Below, piece after piece: positions 52,788 to 62,037 of a DNA stretch of 64,000 bases. The stretch covers positions 55,078 to 119,077 of the forward strand of contig JAIEQG010000020.1 of NCBI GenBank assembly GCA_019747905.1, written 5' to 3'. Positions within the stretch are counted from its first letter, which is position 1, and each line of letters opens with the position of its first letter. The DNA comes from Burkholderiales bacterium. GTDB lineage: Bacteria > Pseudomonadota > Gammaproteobacteria > Burkholderiales > Ga0077523. The position numbers were made by a program, and so were the translations under genes. The notes below the pieces were generated by a model. The model did not search any database, had not been told where the DNA came from, and worked only from the letters and a program-made list of their open reading frames with translations.

Positions 52788-54080
52788 CTACGACCCGGCG
52801 GTAGCCACCCCCTCTACGTACGGGCGAAGCCACGCGTCCACCTTCGATCTCTTGATCTTCTCAAGGCGGCCACGCGCACGTGGGCCGACAATCCCGGTTG
52901 GTCTCGACAAGACCGCCTTCAGCACGGACTGATCTTCGTCTCGCAATAGTCGTTCGTACTCTGGCTCATCGAGACTATCAACAAGATAGGTCAGCGCATA
53001 TGCGGCAGCACGTCTAGCGCCTGCATCATCGCTGAAATCGTTCGTAGCTAAGAACTCCCGCAAGACGGGCCTCCCGTCTCTCAAGAACCGAGTGGCGTAT
53101 ATCGCGCGGTTGCGAACCGCCGGGCTCGGATCCCTAAGGAGCTTCTGTACAACCGGTGCTGCCAAGGCACCTGCTGCTGCGACGATATTGGTTTTTGGTT
53201 CTATGGATCTCAGCTCCTTCTCTATTCTCATGGCATCGATGGCCCCCTCGATGCTGTCCGTCACGGCCACGTCCAATAGAGGCTTCTCACCAACGTTGCT
53301 CATCGCGATGATCTTCCGTTCCTCCGCATCCAAGAGAGGAGGGATCTGAGACCAACCACCGCCGTTCGACATAAGCCATCGGTCTCCGTCCAACATCGGT
53401 CGGTCCGACATCCCTAGCAGATGCCCTAGCTCGTGAGCCAGCACGTAAGTGGGTGAATTGGGGCCACCGAGATCAATCGCGCAGATCTCCCGCCCCGCAC
53501 GCTGCATCGCGCAACCTGCGTAGCCTGTCTCTCCCAACCCTCGGGCCACCAGTACAACAACCTCGTGTGCCGGTATGCCATCCAAGTCAGCAAAGACCCG
53601 AATCTGCTGGCGCGTAAGTGCCTCGCTTGCATCGCAGTTTCCGACGTCCATATGCCCGTCTTCGAATCTGTGCTCCACAGCACTTTCGAAGTTGAAGCTC
53701 ACCCCTTCTCCAATAAACAGCCTCCTCGCGTCACCAATCTGTGCTTTCAGCGTCGTTACCTCTTCTGGATTGAGGGCAAACAAAGTGACAACATGCACCC
53801 GCACATCCCTTACTCGAAGGCCTTCCTCGCCTCGCGGTTCGCTCTCGGGCCTGACTGCGACACCAGCCGCCGACGGTTCACCCAGCGGTGACACCTCATG
53901 AGAAGGCGCTCCTGGAATTGCGACATTCTGAGCAGGCGAAGTCGCCGGGTCGTCCGAGCGAGTAAGCGCGCCGGAGCGCAAGATCAAAGCTACGGCCACG
54001 ACGAGCAGCAGAAAAATCGCCGTCAACGCTCCTACGTTCCTCAATACACCGGCTCGGCCACCACTCGTCTTCTTGGCCAT
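52788..54080 (-). CDS. Membrane-anchored metzincin-like protease with C-terminal HEAT-like repeats
   Basis: A 430-residue protein. One N-terminal transmembrane helix (residues 18-35) and a Pro/Ser-rich linker precede a metalloprotease domain (about 90-265). Zinc motif: His216-Glu217-x2-His220-x2-Gly223-x2-Asp226 (HELGHLLGMSD), with MSNGG as a likely Met-turn. Residues 285-420 form helical HEAT-like repeats (VQKLLRDPSPAVRNRAIYAT and ARRAAAYALTYLVDSL). The start has AGGAGGT. GC is lower than in most of the window. It would act in the periplasm, tethered to the inner membrane; the substrate might be a component of the neighbouring FecR-barrel system (inference). Confidence 0.75.
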   Translation of the reverse strand: MAKKTSGGRAGVLRNVGALTAIFLLLVVAVALILRSGALTRSDDPATSPAQNVAIPGAPSHEVSPLGEPSAAGVAVRPESEPRGEEGLRVRDVRVHVVTLFALNPEEVTTLKAQIGDARRLFIGEGVSFNFESAVEHRFEDGHMDVGNCDASEALTRQQIRVFADLDGIPAHEVVVLVARGLGETGYAGCAMQRAGREICAIDLGGPNSPTYVLAHELGHLLGMSDRPMLDGDRWLMSNGGGWSQIPPLLDAEERKIIAMSNVGEKPLLDVAVTDSIEGAIDAMRIEKELRSIEPKTNIVAAAGALAAPVVQKLLRDPSPAVRNRAIYATRFLRDGRPVLREFLATNDFSDDAGARRAAAYALTYLVDSLDEPEYERLLRDEDQSVLKAVLSRPTGIVGPRARGRLEKIKRSKVDAWLRPYVEGVATAGS

Positions 54081-54124
54081 AGAGATCTACCTCCTGACTG
54101 TACTGAACGCAATGATTGGCATCG

Positions 54125-54685
54125 TTACGGACAAGTTGTTGCGCATGGGCAGAATGGCCCACGCGGACCCGGCAAGAGCGAACAACAACAAGCAGGCGTA
54201 AGTCCGATAGTGGGAAGCGCTTTGATGACTCGCCCCCCCTCCTGCATGCCTTCCAGACTCTCTACGCCGAGGACAGCGAGGTGATCATCACCAACCAGGG
54301 ATAGATACACGACCCGCACAGCCTTGAGATCCTTGATAACATCCTTGTTGTCGCCCTCTACTAGAGAAGTCGAGGCTTTGCACACCCCGCCGTCGGTATT
54401 CAGAATCAACTGAAGACCGTCCTTTTGATCTACCTTGATTTGGCGGCTCTTGTATTCAACGGCTTCCACTCCCACCAACTGATGTGTTGCATTGAAGTAG
54501 TAGGCGGCCGCAGCACCTTTCACGGTGGTCTGCACCTGCGCGGCGGCCGGCTGAATGCCACTAACAACAACAGATGCCACAAGTATCCCTCCAACTGAAA
54601 TGCCGACGGGAATCCTTCGCAATCCGTCGCCCAATACGTACCGGACTTTGCACCACGAGCGATCTATCCATCCAAAGTCAAACAT
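54125..54685 (-). CDS. Exported protein with six-cysteine C-terminal tail
   Basis: A 186-residue protein. Start 54685 (MFDFGW) has AGAGGAG upstream. A long N-terminal hydrophobic segment (GISVGGILVASVVVSGIQPAAA) suggests export. The middle (residues 60-150) is a small beta-rich domain. The last 22 residues contain six cysteines and five prolines: ACCCSLLPG, then PFCPCATTCP. The tail was checked codon by codon and ends in a clean TAA. It could bind metal, form disulfides or be a modification or cleavage target of the neighbouring proteases; none is shown. I do not recognise the family. Confidence 0.7.
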   Translation of the reverse strand: MFDFGWIDRSWCKVRYVLGDGLRRIPVGISVGGILVASVVVSGIQPAAAQVQTTVKGAAAAYYFNATHQLVGVEAVEYKSRQIKVDQKDGLQLILNTDGGVCKASTSLVEGDNKDVIKDLKAVRVVYLSLVGDDHLAVLGVESLEGMQEGGRVIKALPTIGLTPACCCSLLPGPRGPFCPCATTCP

Positions 54686-54781
54686 TGTCTTGCTCCTCTC
54701 ACTTCGTTGGTTGCCAGGGAAGACCGAAAGGCACTCCTCAAGTGGACCCTTCGTCGGATCGCGGACTACGTCGCACAAGCG

Positions 54782-56896
54782 CTAGAAATAGAGGCTTGCG
54801 CGCAGAAAGACCATGCGCTCCCGCGCCAGCGTAGGTCTGAGAATATCCGTCTCCTGATAGTTGAACGATTCATCGAACAGGTTTCGCACGTCTAGAGATA
54901 CCGTCCCAAGACGGCTGGGTAGTTGATACGTAAAGGCAATATCTGTTGTCCAGAACGTGGACTTCCCGGGTTCGAATCCACCATTGCGCAAAAACAACCC
55001 CTCCTGAGATACATATGTCGACGTTAGAGCGATACTCAGAGGTACTTTGAAAGGGAACATCCGCACACTCAGCGGAACTCGCCGAGTAATCACGTCCAAG
55101 AATGTCTCGTAGAACTGCGGATCCTCGGAGATTCTCTCGTAGAAGCACTCCGCAGCTAGCGAGATGCGCTTGGAGGGTGCGTAGTAGAGGTACCCACGCG
55201 CATCCCGCTCGCGCCACGTGTAGTATTCGATGGGGTTCAGGAACAGCTGGGGAATCGTGATCGTTCGTCGTGAAGTTTCGATGCCCACGAACGTGGTGGG
55301 ATTGACTTCCACATCAACCCCAACCCCATTTCGGACGGATGAAGCTCCCAGAGAGTCATCGTAGAACTGGTTGAACCCTGTTACGTTCGTTGGTTCGATG
55401 GTCTGTTCTGCAACAGCACCTCTCCTGAGGGCACGAAAGCTGGCGGCTCGCAGCGTCAGGAACGGAACTGGTCGAAGCAAAAGCCCAAGTTTCGGGCTTA
55501 GCTGATCGACGACTTCGCTCAGCGCATCGTCCTTAACGCGATCGGATGACAAGCCCGCATCCAACCGCAGGATGGATGGAATAACGTACAGACTGCCGTA
55601 TGCGTATACTGATTCGCTCGCACTGGTTGCACCTGACGTAAATCCGAAGAAGGTAGCGTTGCCGTCAGCCCTATAGTGACTGCCTCCGAACATCAACCAT
55701 CCCGCGGAGCCTCGCATGACTCCCTGGACCTCGCCCGAATGCTCAGGTCCTTTGATGCGAAGCAACTCCGTTCCAGCAGGAAACTCCGTCGCGGCGTTTC
55801 CGTCAATGTACGATCCCACGGCTGCCACGCTCCAAGCATTGTTGAGCCTAATCCGCCCCCCCGCGCGTGCAAGCTGTCGATCTTCGGTCAGTCGGAGCGA
55901 TCGCGACTCGCCAAAGAAGTTTCCTTGGAGATCCCCTTGCACCCTTTCCGTGGAACGCGCCTCCACGAACAGCGACGAATCGGCAGTTGGTTGAATCTGA
56001 ACAAAACCATTGGTTAGATTCTTCTCAAGTCCCCACCCATCCTGAATCCCGTCGGAGCGGTATCCGAAGCTGCCGATGCTAGCTGCCACTCGCCCTTTCA
56101 AGATTGACGCGACGATCTGGTGGCCCAGGGTATCGTTTGTACCCACCATCCCCGTTGCTTGCAGGTGAGGCCCTTCTTTCGTGAACAGGCTGGAATACTC
56201 GTTGATGCCTGGCGTAGATGGGCCGGTGCCACGGAGAATGAATGAGCCATCGTCGATACGATCGATCTGCAGGGGGTTACTGTTTAGCGGTTGCCACACT
56301 TGCGCCTGCAGGACCTCACTGACCTGTGCAACGGTGTGGCGTGGCCGCTCGTAGTAGCTTTCAGCCAGCAATCGATGTCCTACAAAGTTACCAGGATCGG
56401 TTGACGCTATTCCGGACGATTCTCGCTCTGCGACTTGGCCATAGCCGAGGTCCCGATACGATCGCACCAAGTCGGCACTGCGCACGGCAATGTCTTCATC
56501 AAGCAGGAGCCTTGAGCGATACGGCGCGCGATTGTCATTCAACTGCTTGGACCGCGCGAGTTCACGTACCGCTTCGACGGGGCGATTCTGACGTGAAAGC
56601 AGTAAGGCGCCGTACAGCGACGGGGTTGGGTCCAGAGGATCCAGTTGCCTAGCAAGTTTCAGCTGCTCCTCAGCCATTCTTGTCCAGTCCGCGGTTCGTT
56701 CTTCGAAGTAGGCTTTGCCTAGATAGCTGCGAACCAGTGAGTTCGCCGGATCAACGACGGCAGCGATCTCCAGTTCCTGTCGGCCTGCTTGTTTCTTCCC
56801 TACACGGATCAGAGCAAGAGCGAGCCCAACGCGCGTCGACGGGTCTTCTGAATCCAGCTCAACCGCACGCTGGAAGGTGCTCTTTGCGTCGACCAT
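54782..56896 (-). CDS. TPR-plus-outer-membrane beta-barrel protein (C-terminal part of an interrupted frame)
   Basis: A 704-residue protein. Residues 1-185 are tetratricopeptide repeats (TFQRAVELDSEDPSTRVGLAL, EEQLKLARQLDPLDPTPSLY). Residues 230-704 are a beta-barrel with alternating aromatic strands, ending in ERMVFLRASLYF, the terminal strand and final phenylalanine of a TonB-receptor-like outer membrane protein. There is no signal peptide. The ATG follows the TGA of the FecR gene by 3 bases in the same frame. The TPR at the junction reads across the stop, so this protein is probably the C-terminal part of one ancestral gene, or it needs readthrough. Without the upstream signal it would not be exported. 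Confidence 0.75.
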   Translation of the reverse strand: MVDAKSTFQRAVELDSEDPSTRVGLALALIRVGKKQAGRQELEIAAVVDPANSLVRSYLGKAYFEERTADWTRMAEEQLKLARQLDPLDPTPSLYGALLLSRQNRPVEAVRELARSKQLNDNRAPYRSRLLLDEDIAVRSADLVRSYRDLGYGQVAERESSGIASTDPGNFVGHRLLAESYYERPRHTVAQVSEVLQAQVWQPLNSNPLQIDRIDDGSFILRGTGPSTPGINEYSSLFTKEGPHLQATGMVGTNDTLGHQIVASILKGRVAASIGSFGYRSDGIQDGWGLEKNLTNGFVQIQPTADSSLFVEARSTERVQGDLQGNFFGESRSLRLTEDRQLARAGGRIRLNNAWSVAAVGSYIDGNAATEFPAGTELLRIKGPEHSGEVQGVMRGSAGWLMFGGSHYRADGNATFFGFTSGATSASESVYAYGSLYVIPSILRLDAGLSSDRVKDDALSEVVDQLSPKLGLLLRPVPFLTLRAASFRALRRGAVAEQTIEPTNVTGFNQFYDDSLGASSVRNGVGVDVEVNPTTFVGIETSRRTITIPQLFLNPIEYYTWRERDARGYLYYAPSKRISLAAECFYERISEDPQFYETFLDVITRRVPLSVRMFPFKVPLSIALTSTYVSQEGLFLRNGGFEPGKSTFWTTDIAFTYQLPSRLGTVSLDVRNLFDESFNYQETDILRPTLARERMVFLRASLYF

Positions 56897-56899
56897 TTG

Positions 56900-58090
56900 T
56901 CAGTTGGCGAGCTGACAAAAACCGAGCACCTGCAGAGCTCTCGGCTCCTGCGGATCGGTTGCTACTGCCTTTTCGGCGATGGCTGTCGCCTCGTGGGTCC
57001 TACCCAATGCCAGGAGCAGTTCTGACACCCGGGCCAAACCGAACGCGCCTCCTTCGAGCGCAGAGGCCCTTTCGGCGGCACCCAGCGCACCTTGCAGATC
57101 CAATTTGGCCTGTCTTGCATAAGACAGCGCTGACCAAGCGCGAAAGTTCTCGGGCTCGGATTGCACGGCTGACTCGGCCAGGCCAAGCGCCGAGTCACGT
57201 TCGTTCAGCGCGATCAGTATCACTGCCTCCAGCGCAGCGATGCTCGATCCACCGATCCCAGCCACGCGCAACTGCACGAGCCCAGCCTGAGCTTCCTTGA
57301 TTGCCCCAACAGCCAGTAGCGCCTCCACATTGCCGAACGCGCATTCAACTGATCCTGGCTGCCCGGTCGCGCAAACGTCCGCCTGGTAGCGCTGATCTTG
57401 CTGGTACCGCTCACGGATTCTTGGATAATAGATCGTCCATTGGACGCCGTCTCGCGGTTTGATGGGAATCGGAATCGTCGATGGCAAGCCCGGCCCAACG
57501 CTGACTTGTTCGAGAGATGTCACCAGGAACTCGCGCCCCGTCAGCAGTTCTCGGGCGGTCACGATGCCCTCGAACACCGCCAATGTCGTGGCGCTACATT
57601 GAGCGGCAACTAAAAATTCCGTGCCTTTGATCGCAGCGGAGAGAAACGGGGTGTTAACCCCGAAGTTCCGCGGAAACCGCGAAATGAAATACGCAGCACC
57701 GCAATCTGGATCAGCGGAAACCTGTCCGCTCGCAAAGAACTCGACCTTAGTTTCCGCCTCACTGCCCGCGATGGTCACCGCTGTCCTCTGGTCCAATCGA
57801 ATCAAGTTTTCAGGTTGCAGCCACAATGCTGCCCGGCTACGAGGCCCGGTCCGAATCGCATCGCCGTCGCATACTTGGGTGTCGAGACGCTCAACCCGAT
57901 GCCACACGGAATCCCCTGTACGCCTGATCTCGACGGTGCCCTGCCGCGACACGACGCGCCCGATGACCGGTTTGCACCCGGGCACGTCGCCTTCCGCTGC
58001 CGCGGCGGGCGCGCCTGGGACGATCATAAGCAGCACTACGATGCAGGTGCTGAGCCCCGCCCGTTCGCACAGTCGTTTGGTACTCGGCAC
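56900..58090 (-). CDS. Exported FecR-domain/TPR protein (N-terminal part of an interrupted frame)
   Basis: A 396-residue protein from a GTG start, with AAGGAGG upstream. The signal peptide (STCIVVLLMIVPGAPAAAA) is followed by a FecR domain (IGRVVSRQGTVEIRRTG to NLIRLDQRTAVTI, residues 43-108) and further FecR-like strands to about 185. TPR repeats start near residue 250 and run to the end, where FCQLAN is followed by TGA. The next codons CAA ATG continue the same repeat in frame. Relatives of this architecture (FecR-TPR-barrel) are a single long protein. See the entry for 54782-56896. Confidence 0.75.
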   Translation of the reverse strand: MPSTKRLCERAGLSTCIVVLLMIVPGAPAAAAEGDVPGCKPVIGRVVSRQGTVEIRRTGDSVWHRVERLDTQVCDGDAIRTGPRSRAALWLQPENLIRLDQRTAVTIAGSEAETKVEFFASGQVSADPDCGAAYFISRFPRNFGVNTPFLSAAIKGTEFLVAAQCSATTLAVFEGIVTARELLTGREFLVTSLEQVSVGPGLPSTIPIPIKPRDGVQWTIYYPRIRERYQQDQRYQADVCATGQPGSVECAFGNVEALLAVGAIKEAQAGLVQLRVAGIGGSSIAALEAVILIALNERDSALGLAESAVQSEPENFRAWSALSYARQAKLDLQGALGAAERASALEGGAFGLARVSELLLALGRTHEATAIAEKAVATDPQEPRALQVLGFCQLAN

Positions 58091-58193
58091 TTGCTTAGGG
58101 CCTCCTTGCCGAGGGTCAGTCGAGTAATTGTTTTTGTTTGCTACTTACTACAACTACGCGACGTAGTATGCGCGGCATCGACTTACGGATGGA

Positions 58194-60470
58194 TTACCGA
58201 TTCGCCACCCTGCGCGGCCGACGTAAAGACTCAACCCGCGCTGAAAGTATGTCAAGGTAATACTGGGTCGGCCCATCAGTGGGGTCGGTCTTGGCCAGCG
58301 AATCCAAATAGCGTCGGGCACCCTCGGTATCGCCGAGCTCGATGAGCCGCCGGGCCGATTCGAAGCTCGCGACGAAGCGCAGGCGGTTCTCGTCGACGTT
58401 TCCGGCGTGCCCGACGAGTTCGAAGATCCGCTCTGGTGCGGCTTTTCCGGTGAGAGGGAACACGCCGAGATCACGAAAGATGAAGTCCGGCGCCGCCCTG
58501 GCAACCTCTTCCCGCACCAGGACGCGTGTGCGCAACACCTTATTGAGCGCTTGCACACGGTTGGTGGCGTTGACCATGTCACCGACCGCGCGATACTCGA
58601 AATGGGTAAGTGCCCCTACCAAGGTCAGTGTCATCGGCCCCGCAGCCACGCCGATCCGCGTCGAAAGGGCAACCTCGGTTCCGGCATAGTCCAGTTCTTC
58701 CAACATGGCGAGGCACGCCCGCAGGACCTGCTCGATCGGCGCTGCAGAGTCGCCTCGGTGCGGCCAGACCGCAAGCATGCTGTCGCCGATGACGTCGCTG
58801 ACGAAACCGCCGTTGTCGATCACCGGCCGGAACAGGATCTCGAAGTAGCGGTTGAGGTGCTGAGCGAGGTGTCCGCTTTCGGTCCGTTCCGCCAGTGAGG
58901 TGTAGCCGGTCGCGTCAGTCACCAGGCACACACCCTGGACCGACTCGGGAACGATGCCGCTCGGTTGCGCGAGGCGTTTGGCCACGTCAGGCGGAACGAA
59001 TTGGCACAAGCGATCGAACACTCGGCGACGCTGGCGAGCTGCTACAAAGTATTGCACCGTGATGGCTACCGTGAACCCCAGGGCCGCGCCCGCCATCGGC
59101 GCGATGAGAGGGATAACCCGGAACGCGCCGGTGAAACCCCACACCGCGACAGCGCCGTAGGCTAGCAATGCTGCCACGACCACACCGAGCCCCCAGAAGG
59201 CCGGCAACACGAGGCAGACCACCGTAGCGATGAAGCCGGCCGTCGCCGCGATCCCCGGAGAGCTTCCCCTGGGCCGCAATGTGGAAGCGTCCGCCAGGTT
59301 GGCGTAGGCCGTTGCTAGCAGATCGACGCCGCTGGGGTCGACCTCCGTCGCCGAAGAGAAGTGGGTCGGAAACTGCTCGAGCACGCCTTTCTCATGGCGC
59401 TCGGCGTAGCCGATGAACACGGTCTTGCCCGCCACGATCGCAGCTAGCCGAGCAGTATCAGGTCGTGTGAGTTTCAGTGCGTCGGCGTAGGCCAGGGACC
59501 GAACCACGCGTGCCGGCCCATATTCGTTGAACAGCAGTTTTCCTGGCCCGGCATACAGATCGCGCATGCGCGCGGCCGCACCACTGAGCGAACCATTCTT
59601 CGCCCGCGTTCCTAACTCGCGCAGGACAGCACGGAAATACAGTCCCGCACCGACCAGTTCGCCTGGCTCGAACAACCCGACCCCAGACCGCGGCAAGAGC
59701 ACGGCATCCGTTGGCGACAGCGTTGCGAGCCAAGCAGCCAGCTGATCATGCGCATCGAGCCGCCCCAGGTGCCACGCGAGCATGGGTAACGCAATCATGG
59801 GTTCGGCGCCTTCACGGAACAGCATGAAGCTGTCGATCAATTCTCCCGACGAGTGCTCGAGGAGCATCGGACCGGTGGCCGCGGCGGAATCGCGCAGGAT
59901 CGGGCTCAGCGGTTTGGGGCCGTGCTCTTCACACACCTTCGTGCCCGGCTTGCACGGCACATATGCAACGCGATCCGCCAGCAGCACGTTGCCGGCCCGC
60001 CGGATCGCGCCGGCCAGCGTCGCGTCTTCGCGTTCAAAGTCCTCCTGCTGTTGCTTGTCGCGTCCCCTGCGCGCTGCAAAAGCCACGTCGAACACGACGG
60101 TCCTCGCACCAGCCTTTCGCAGCGCATCCACGAGCTGAGCGTGCACACATCGCGGCCAGGTCTCGTCCTCGGGCGAACCCAGCGACAGGAACCCGGGCCG
60201 CATATCGTCCACCAGCAGCTGATCGCAGCGCGATCGGCTCCGCGCCTCAGAGGGCAACGCCAATCGCGCACCGGAAGCGGAGTTCATTTCGATCACCACG
60301 ACCGAATCGGGCACAGCCCGCTCGCCACGGGCGGCATACAGCCAAGAGAGCGTGACTCTGCGATCCAGCCGCTGTACACCATCCCGTCCTGTTCCGACCC
60401 AACTCACACCGGCGACCAATACCGCGGCAGCGAGGGTCAGGGCGATCCTGCTGCTGTTTCTCGCTGCCAC
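58194..60470 (-). CDS. CHASE2-domain class III adenylate/guanylate cyclase
   Basis: A 758-residue membrane protein from a GTG start. One N-terminal helix is followed by a large periplasmic CHASE2 sensor (about 35-385; HAQLVDALRKAGARTVVFDV is characteristic) and three transmembrane helices (about 405-480). The cytoplasmic catalytic domain has the metal aspartates Asp519 (CLVTDATGYTSLAE) and Asp563 (VIGDSMLAVW), 44 residues apart as in active class III cyclases, and the block YRAVGDMVNATNRVQALNK. It probably makes cAMP in response to a periplasmic signal. The gene is 27 bases downstream of the cNMP-binding regulator, a likely target. Confidence 0.9.
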   Translation of the reverse strand: MAARNSSRIALTLAAAVLVAGVSWVGTGRDGVQRLDRRVTLSWLYAARGERAVPDSVVVIEMNSASGARLALPSEARSRSRCDQLLVDDMRPGFLSLGSPEDETWPRCVHAQLVDALRKAGARTVVFDVAFAARRGRDKQQQEDFEREDATLAGAIRRAGNVLLADRVAYVPCKPGTKVCEEHGPKPLSPILRDSAAATGPMLLEHSSGELIDSFMLFREGAEPMIALPMLAWHLGRLDAHDQLAAWLATLSPTDAVLLPRSGVGLFEPGELVGAGLYFRAVLRELGTRAKNGSLSGAAARMRDLYAGPGKLLFNEYGPARVVRSLAYADALKLTRPDTARLAAIVAGKTVFIGYAERHEKGVLEQFPTHFSSATEVDPSGVDLLATAYANLADASTLRPRGSSPGIAATAGFIATVVCLVLPAFWGLGVVVAALLAYGAVAVWGFTGAFRVIPLIAPMAGAALGFTVAITVQYFVAARQRRRVFDRLCQFVPPDVAKRLAQPSGIVPESVQGVCLVTDATGYTSLAERTESGHLAQHLNRYFEILFRPVIDNGGFVSDVIGDSMLAVWPHRGDSAAPIEQVLRACLAMLEELDYAGTEVALSTRIGVAAGPMTLTLVGALTHFEYRAVGDMVNATNRVQALNKVLRTRVLVREEVARAAPDFIFRDLGVFPLTGKAAPERIFELVGHAGNVDENRLRFVASFESARRLIELGDTEGARRYLDSLAKTDPTDGPTQYYLDILSARVESLRRPRRVANR

Positions 60471-60497
60471 GGCCGCCCCGTCCGGTGGGACGCCGAC

Positions 60498-61649
60498 TCA
60501 ATTGCCGCGTTGCCGGTCCGCCAGCAATCGATTCGTGATGAGCTGCAGTACCGTGAGTGCGAACGCCGGGTTCACGTAGTGCATCTGCCTCACCTGCTCC
60601 TCACCCAGCACGAAAAGGTCGGTGTCCATCGCGCACACCGCGGTGGATGTGCGGCGGTGATTGGGCGCAAAGATCGCGATCTCGCCAAAAATGTCTTTCT
60701 CGTGCATCTCGAGGCCCAGTTGCGTCAGGCTCACGCGCCCGCGCTGGACTACGTACATCTCCCGGCCGAGATCACCCTTGCGGAACAGCACGTCTCCTGC
60801 ACGGCAACGCCGAAAGTCCATGTGGGGATACAGCCAGTCGAGGTCGAGCGGCTTCTCCTGCACGCGCTCGAGCTGGGCATTGATCATCGTCGGGTCGCGC
60901 ATGGCCACGAGGATCGCCGCTGCGCGATTGGAAACTTTGAGCTTCTTCAGGATCGAACTCATCTGGACCCGCACGGTACCTTCGCGCTTCCCGAGTTCCA
61001 GAGCGATCTGCAAGTTTGTTTTCCCCTGCGCCACCAGCATCAGGACTTCGCGTTCCGCTTTGGTCAACCCGAACTCGCTCAGCGTGCGCGCAGCCACACC
61101 TCCGATGGCGTGTTGGTCTGCGCCGTGTTCGTCGGTCGGATTCTCCGACGCGGGCCGGAAGCGCTCGCCGGCCTCCACCAAAGCGAGAACCGCCAGAATC
61201 GCGTCATGTGCAAATCGTCGCGGCACGTACGCTGCCGCGCCCCGGCGCAGCAGCCGGTCGATCTCCGGCACGAACTCCGATTTGCCGAACACCAGCACAT
61301 GGGCATGCGGCATGCGCGCATGCAGCGCGACGACGCCGGCCTCGACCGCGAGTCCAAGCCCGTCTGCATCGAGGAGGATCCACGTGAACTCGCTCCGGTC
61401 CGCGCCGTCGGCGCCCAGCGTGGAAGGATCCGCGTGCAGCTGCACTTCGAGCGCGCGATCGTACTCGCGCAATACTCCGACCAGACCCTCGGTCTCGAGG
61501 CCGGTTTCGAAGCCCATCAGTGCCGCCCTCTGCACCACGCCGACAGAACGTGCTTCGCTCTGAACCGCAGGGCGCAGGCGATCCGGCGCCTTCCTCAGCG
61601 CGCTCGATGGCAAGACATCGTGACGTTTCTTGGCCGGTTGGGGGTGCAC
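60498..61649 (-). CDS. Receiver-like/LuxR-HTH/cyclic-nucleotide-binding fusion regulator
   Basis: A 383-residue transcription regulator from a GTG start with GGAGGT upstream. Residues 50-165 are receiver-like (WILLDADGLG, then HVLVFGKSEF and GAAAYVPRRF). Residues 190-250 are a LuxR-type HTH (LTKAEREVLMLVAQGKTNLQIALEL). Residues 270-370 are a cyclic-nucleotide-binding fold (FRKGDLGREMYVVQRGRVSL, then FGEIAIF and HRRTSTAV), with the FGE and Arg residues of the phosphate cassette kept. The order HTH-then-cNBD is the reverse of Crp/Fnr proteins. It precedes the cyclase gene, so it should read cAMP from that enzyme. It probably controls this locus and others. Confidence 0.85.
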   Translation of the reverse strand: MHPQPAKKRHDVLPSSALRKAPDRLRPAVQSEARSVGVVQRAALMGFETGLETEGLVGVLREYDRALEVQLHADPSTLGADGADRSEFTWILLDADGLGLAVEAGVVALHARMPHAHVLVFGKSEFVPEIDRLLRRGAAAYVPRRFAHDAILAVLALVEAGERFRPASENPTDEHGADQHAIGGVAARTLSEFGLTKAEREVLMLVAQGKTNLQIALELGKREGTVRVQMSSILKKLKVSNRAAAILVAMRDPTMINAQLERVQEKPLDLDWLYPHMDFRRCRAGDVLFRKGDLGREMYVVQRGRVSLTQLGLEMHEKDIFGEIAIFAPNHRRTSTAVCAMDTDLFVLGEEQVRQMHYVNPAFALTVLQLITNRLLADRQRGN

Positions 61650-62037
61650 GAGACCTCCGGAGCTGCAAGGGTGTCGGTTCCGGGAGGCAACGCTTGCGTC
61701 ACCACCCGATCGTTACCGCGAGTGTGCTGCCGTAGCCCTTACGGATTGCTTACCAATCTGCAACCCGAATCTACCGCGCCGTCGGCCATTTTCCGGACCT
61801 CGGCGACGTTGCATAGACTCATTCGATCAGTGTAACGCCAGTAGCGACCCGGCGTTCAGACCGCCCTCTTGTCGCAACCGCCCTCCCCGGACCCACCGCT
61901 CATGCACTGGCGTCCAGTCGTCGCAGTCGAGCATTGCGAGCCGGCAGCTGTGGAGAACCCCTTGCTCGACTCCGTTCGGTTCGGCGCTTGACTCCGGGTT
62001 GCACCGGCCGTCTACTAGGCGCGGAAGGAGACGTGGT
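61650..62037. other. Intergenic region with divergent promoters
   Basis: These 388 bases separate the minus-strand regulator gene from the plus-strand small gene at 62038. I see no gene and no clear Crp-type palindrome. Ribosome sites lie at both ends. Promoters for both directions must lie here. Confidence 0.45.

Noticed and set aside
56900..56902. Selenocysteine codon
   Set aside because: The TGA is inside a TPR helix, not at a redox or metal site, and I see no convincing SECIS-like hairpin right after it; mutation or readthrough is more likely.
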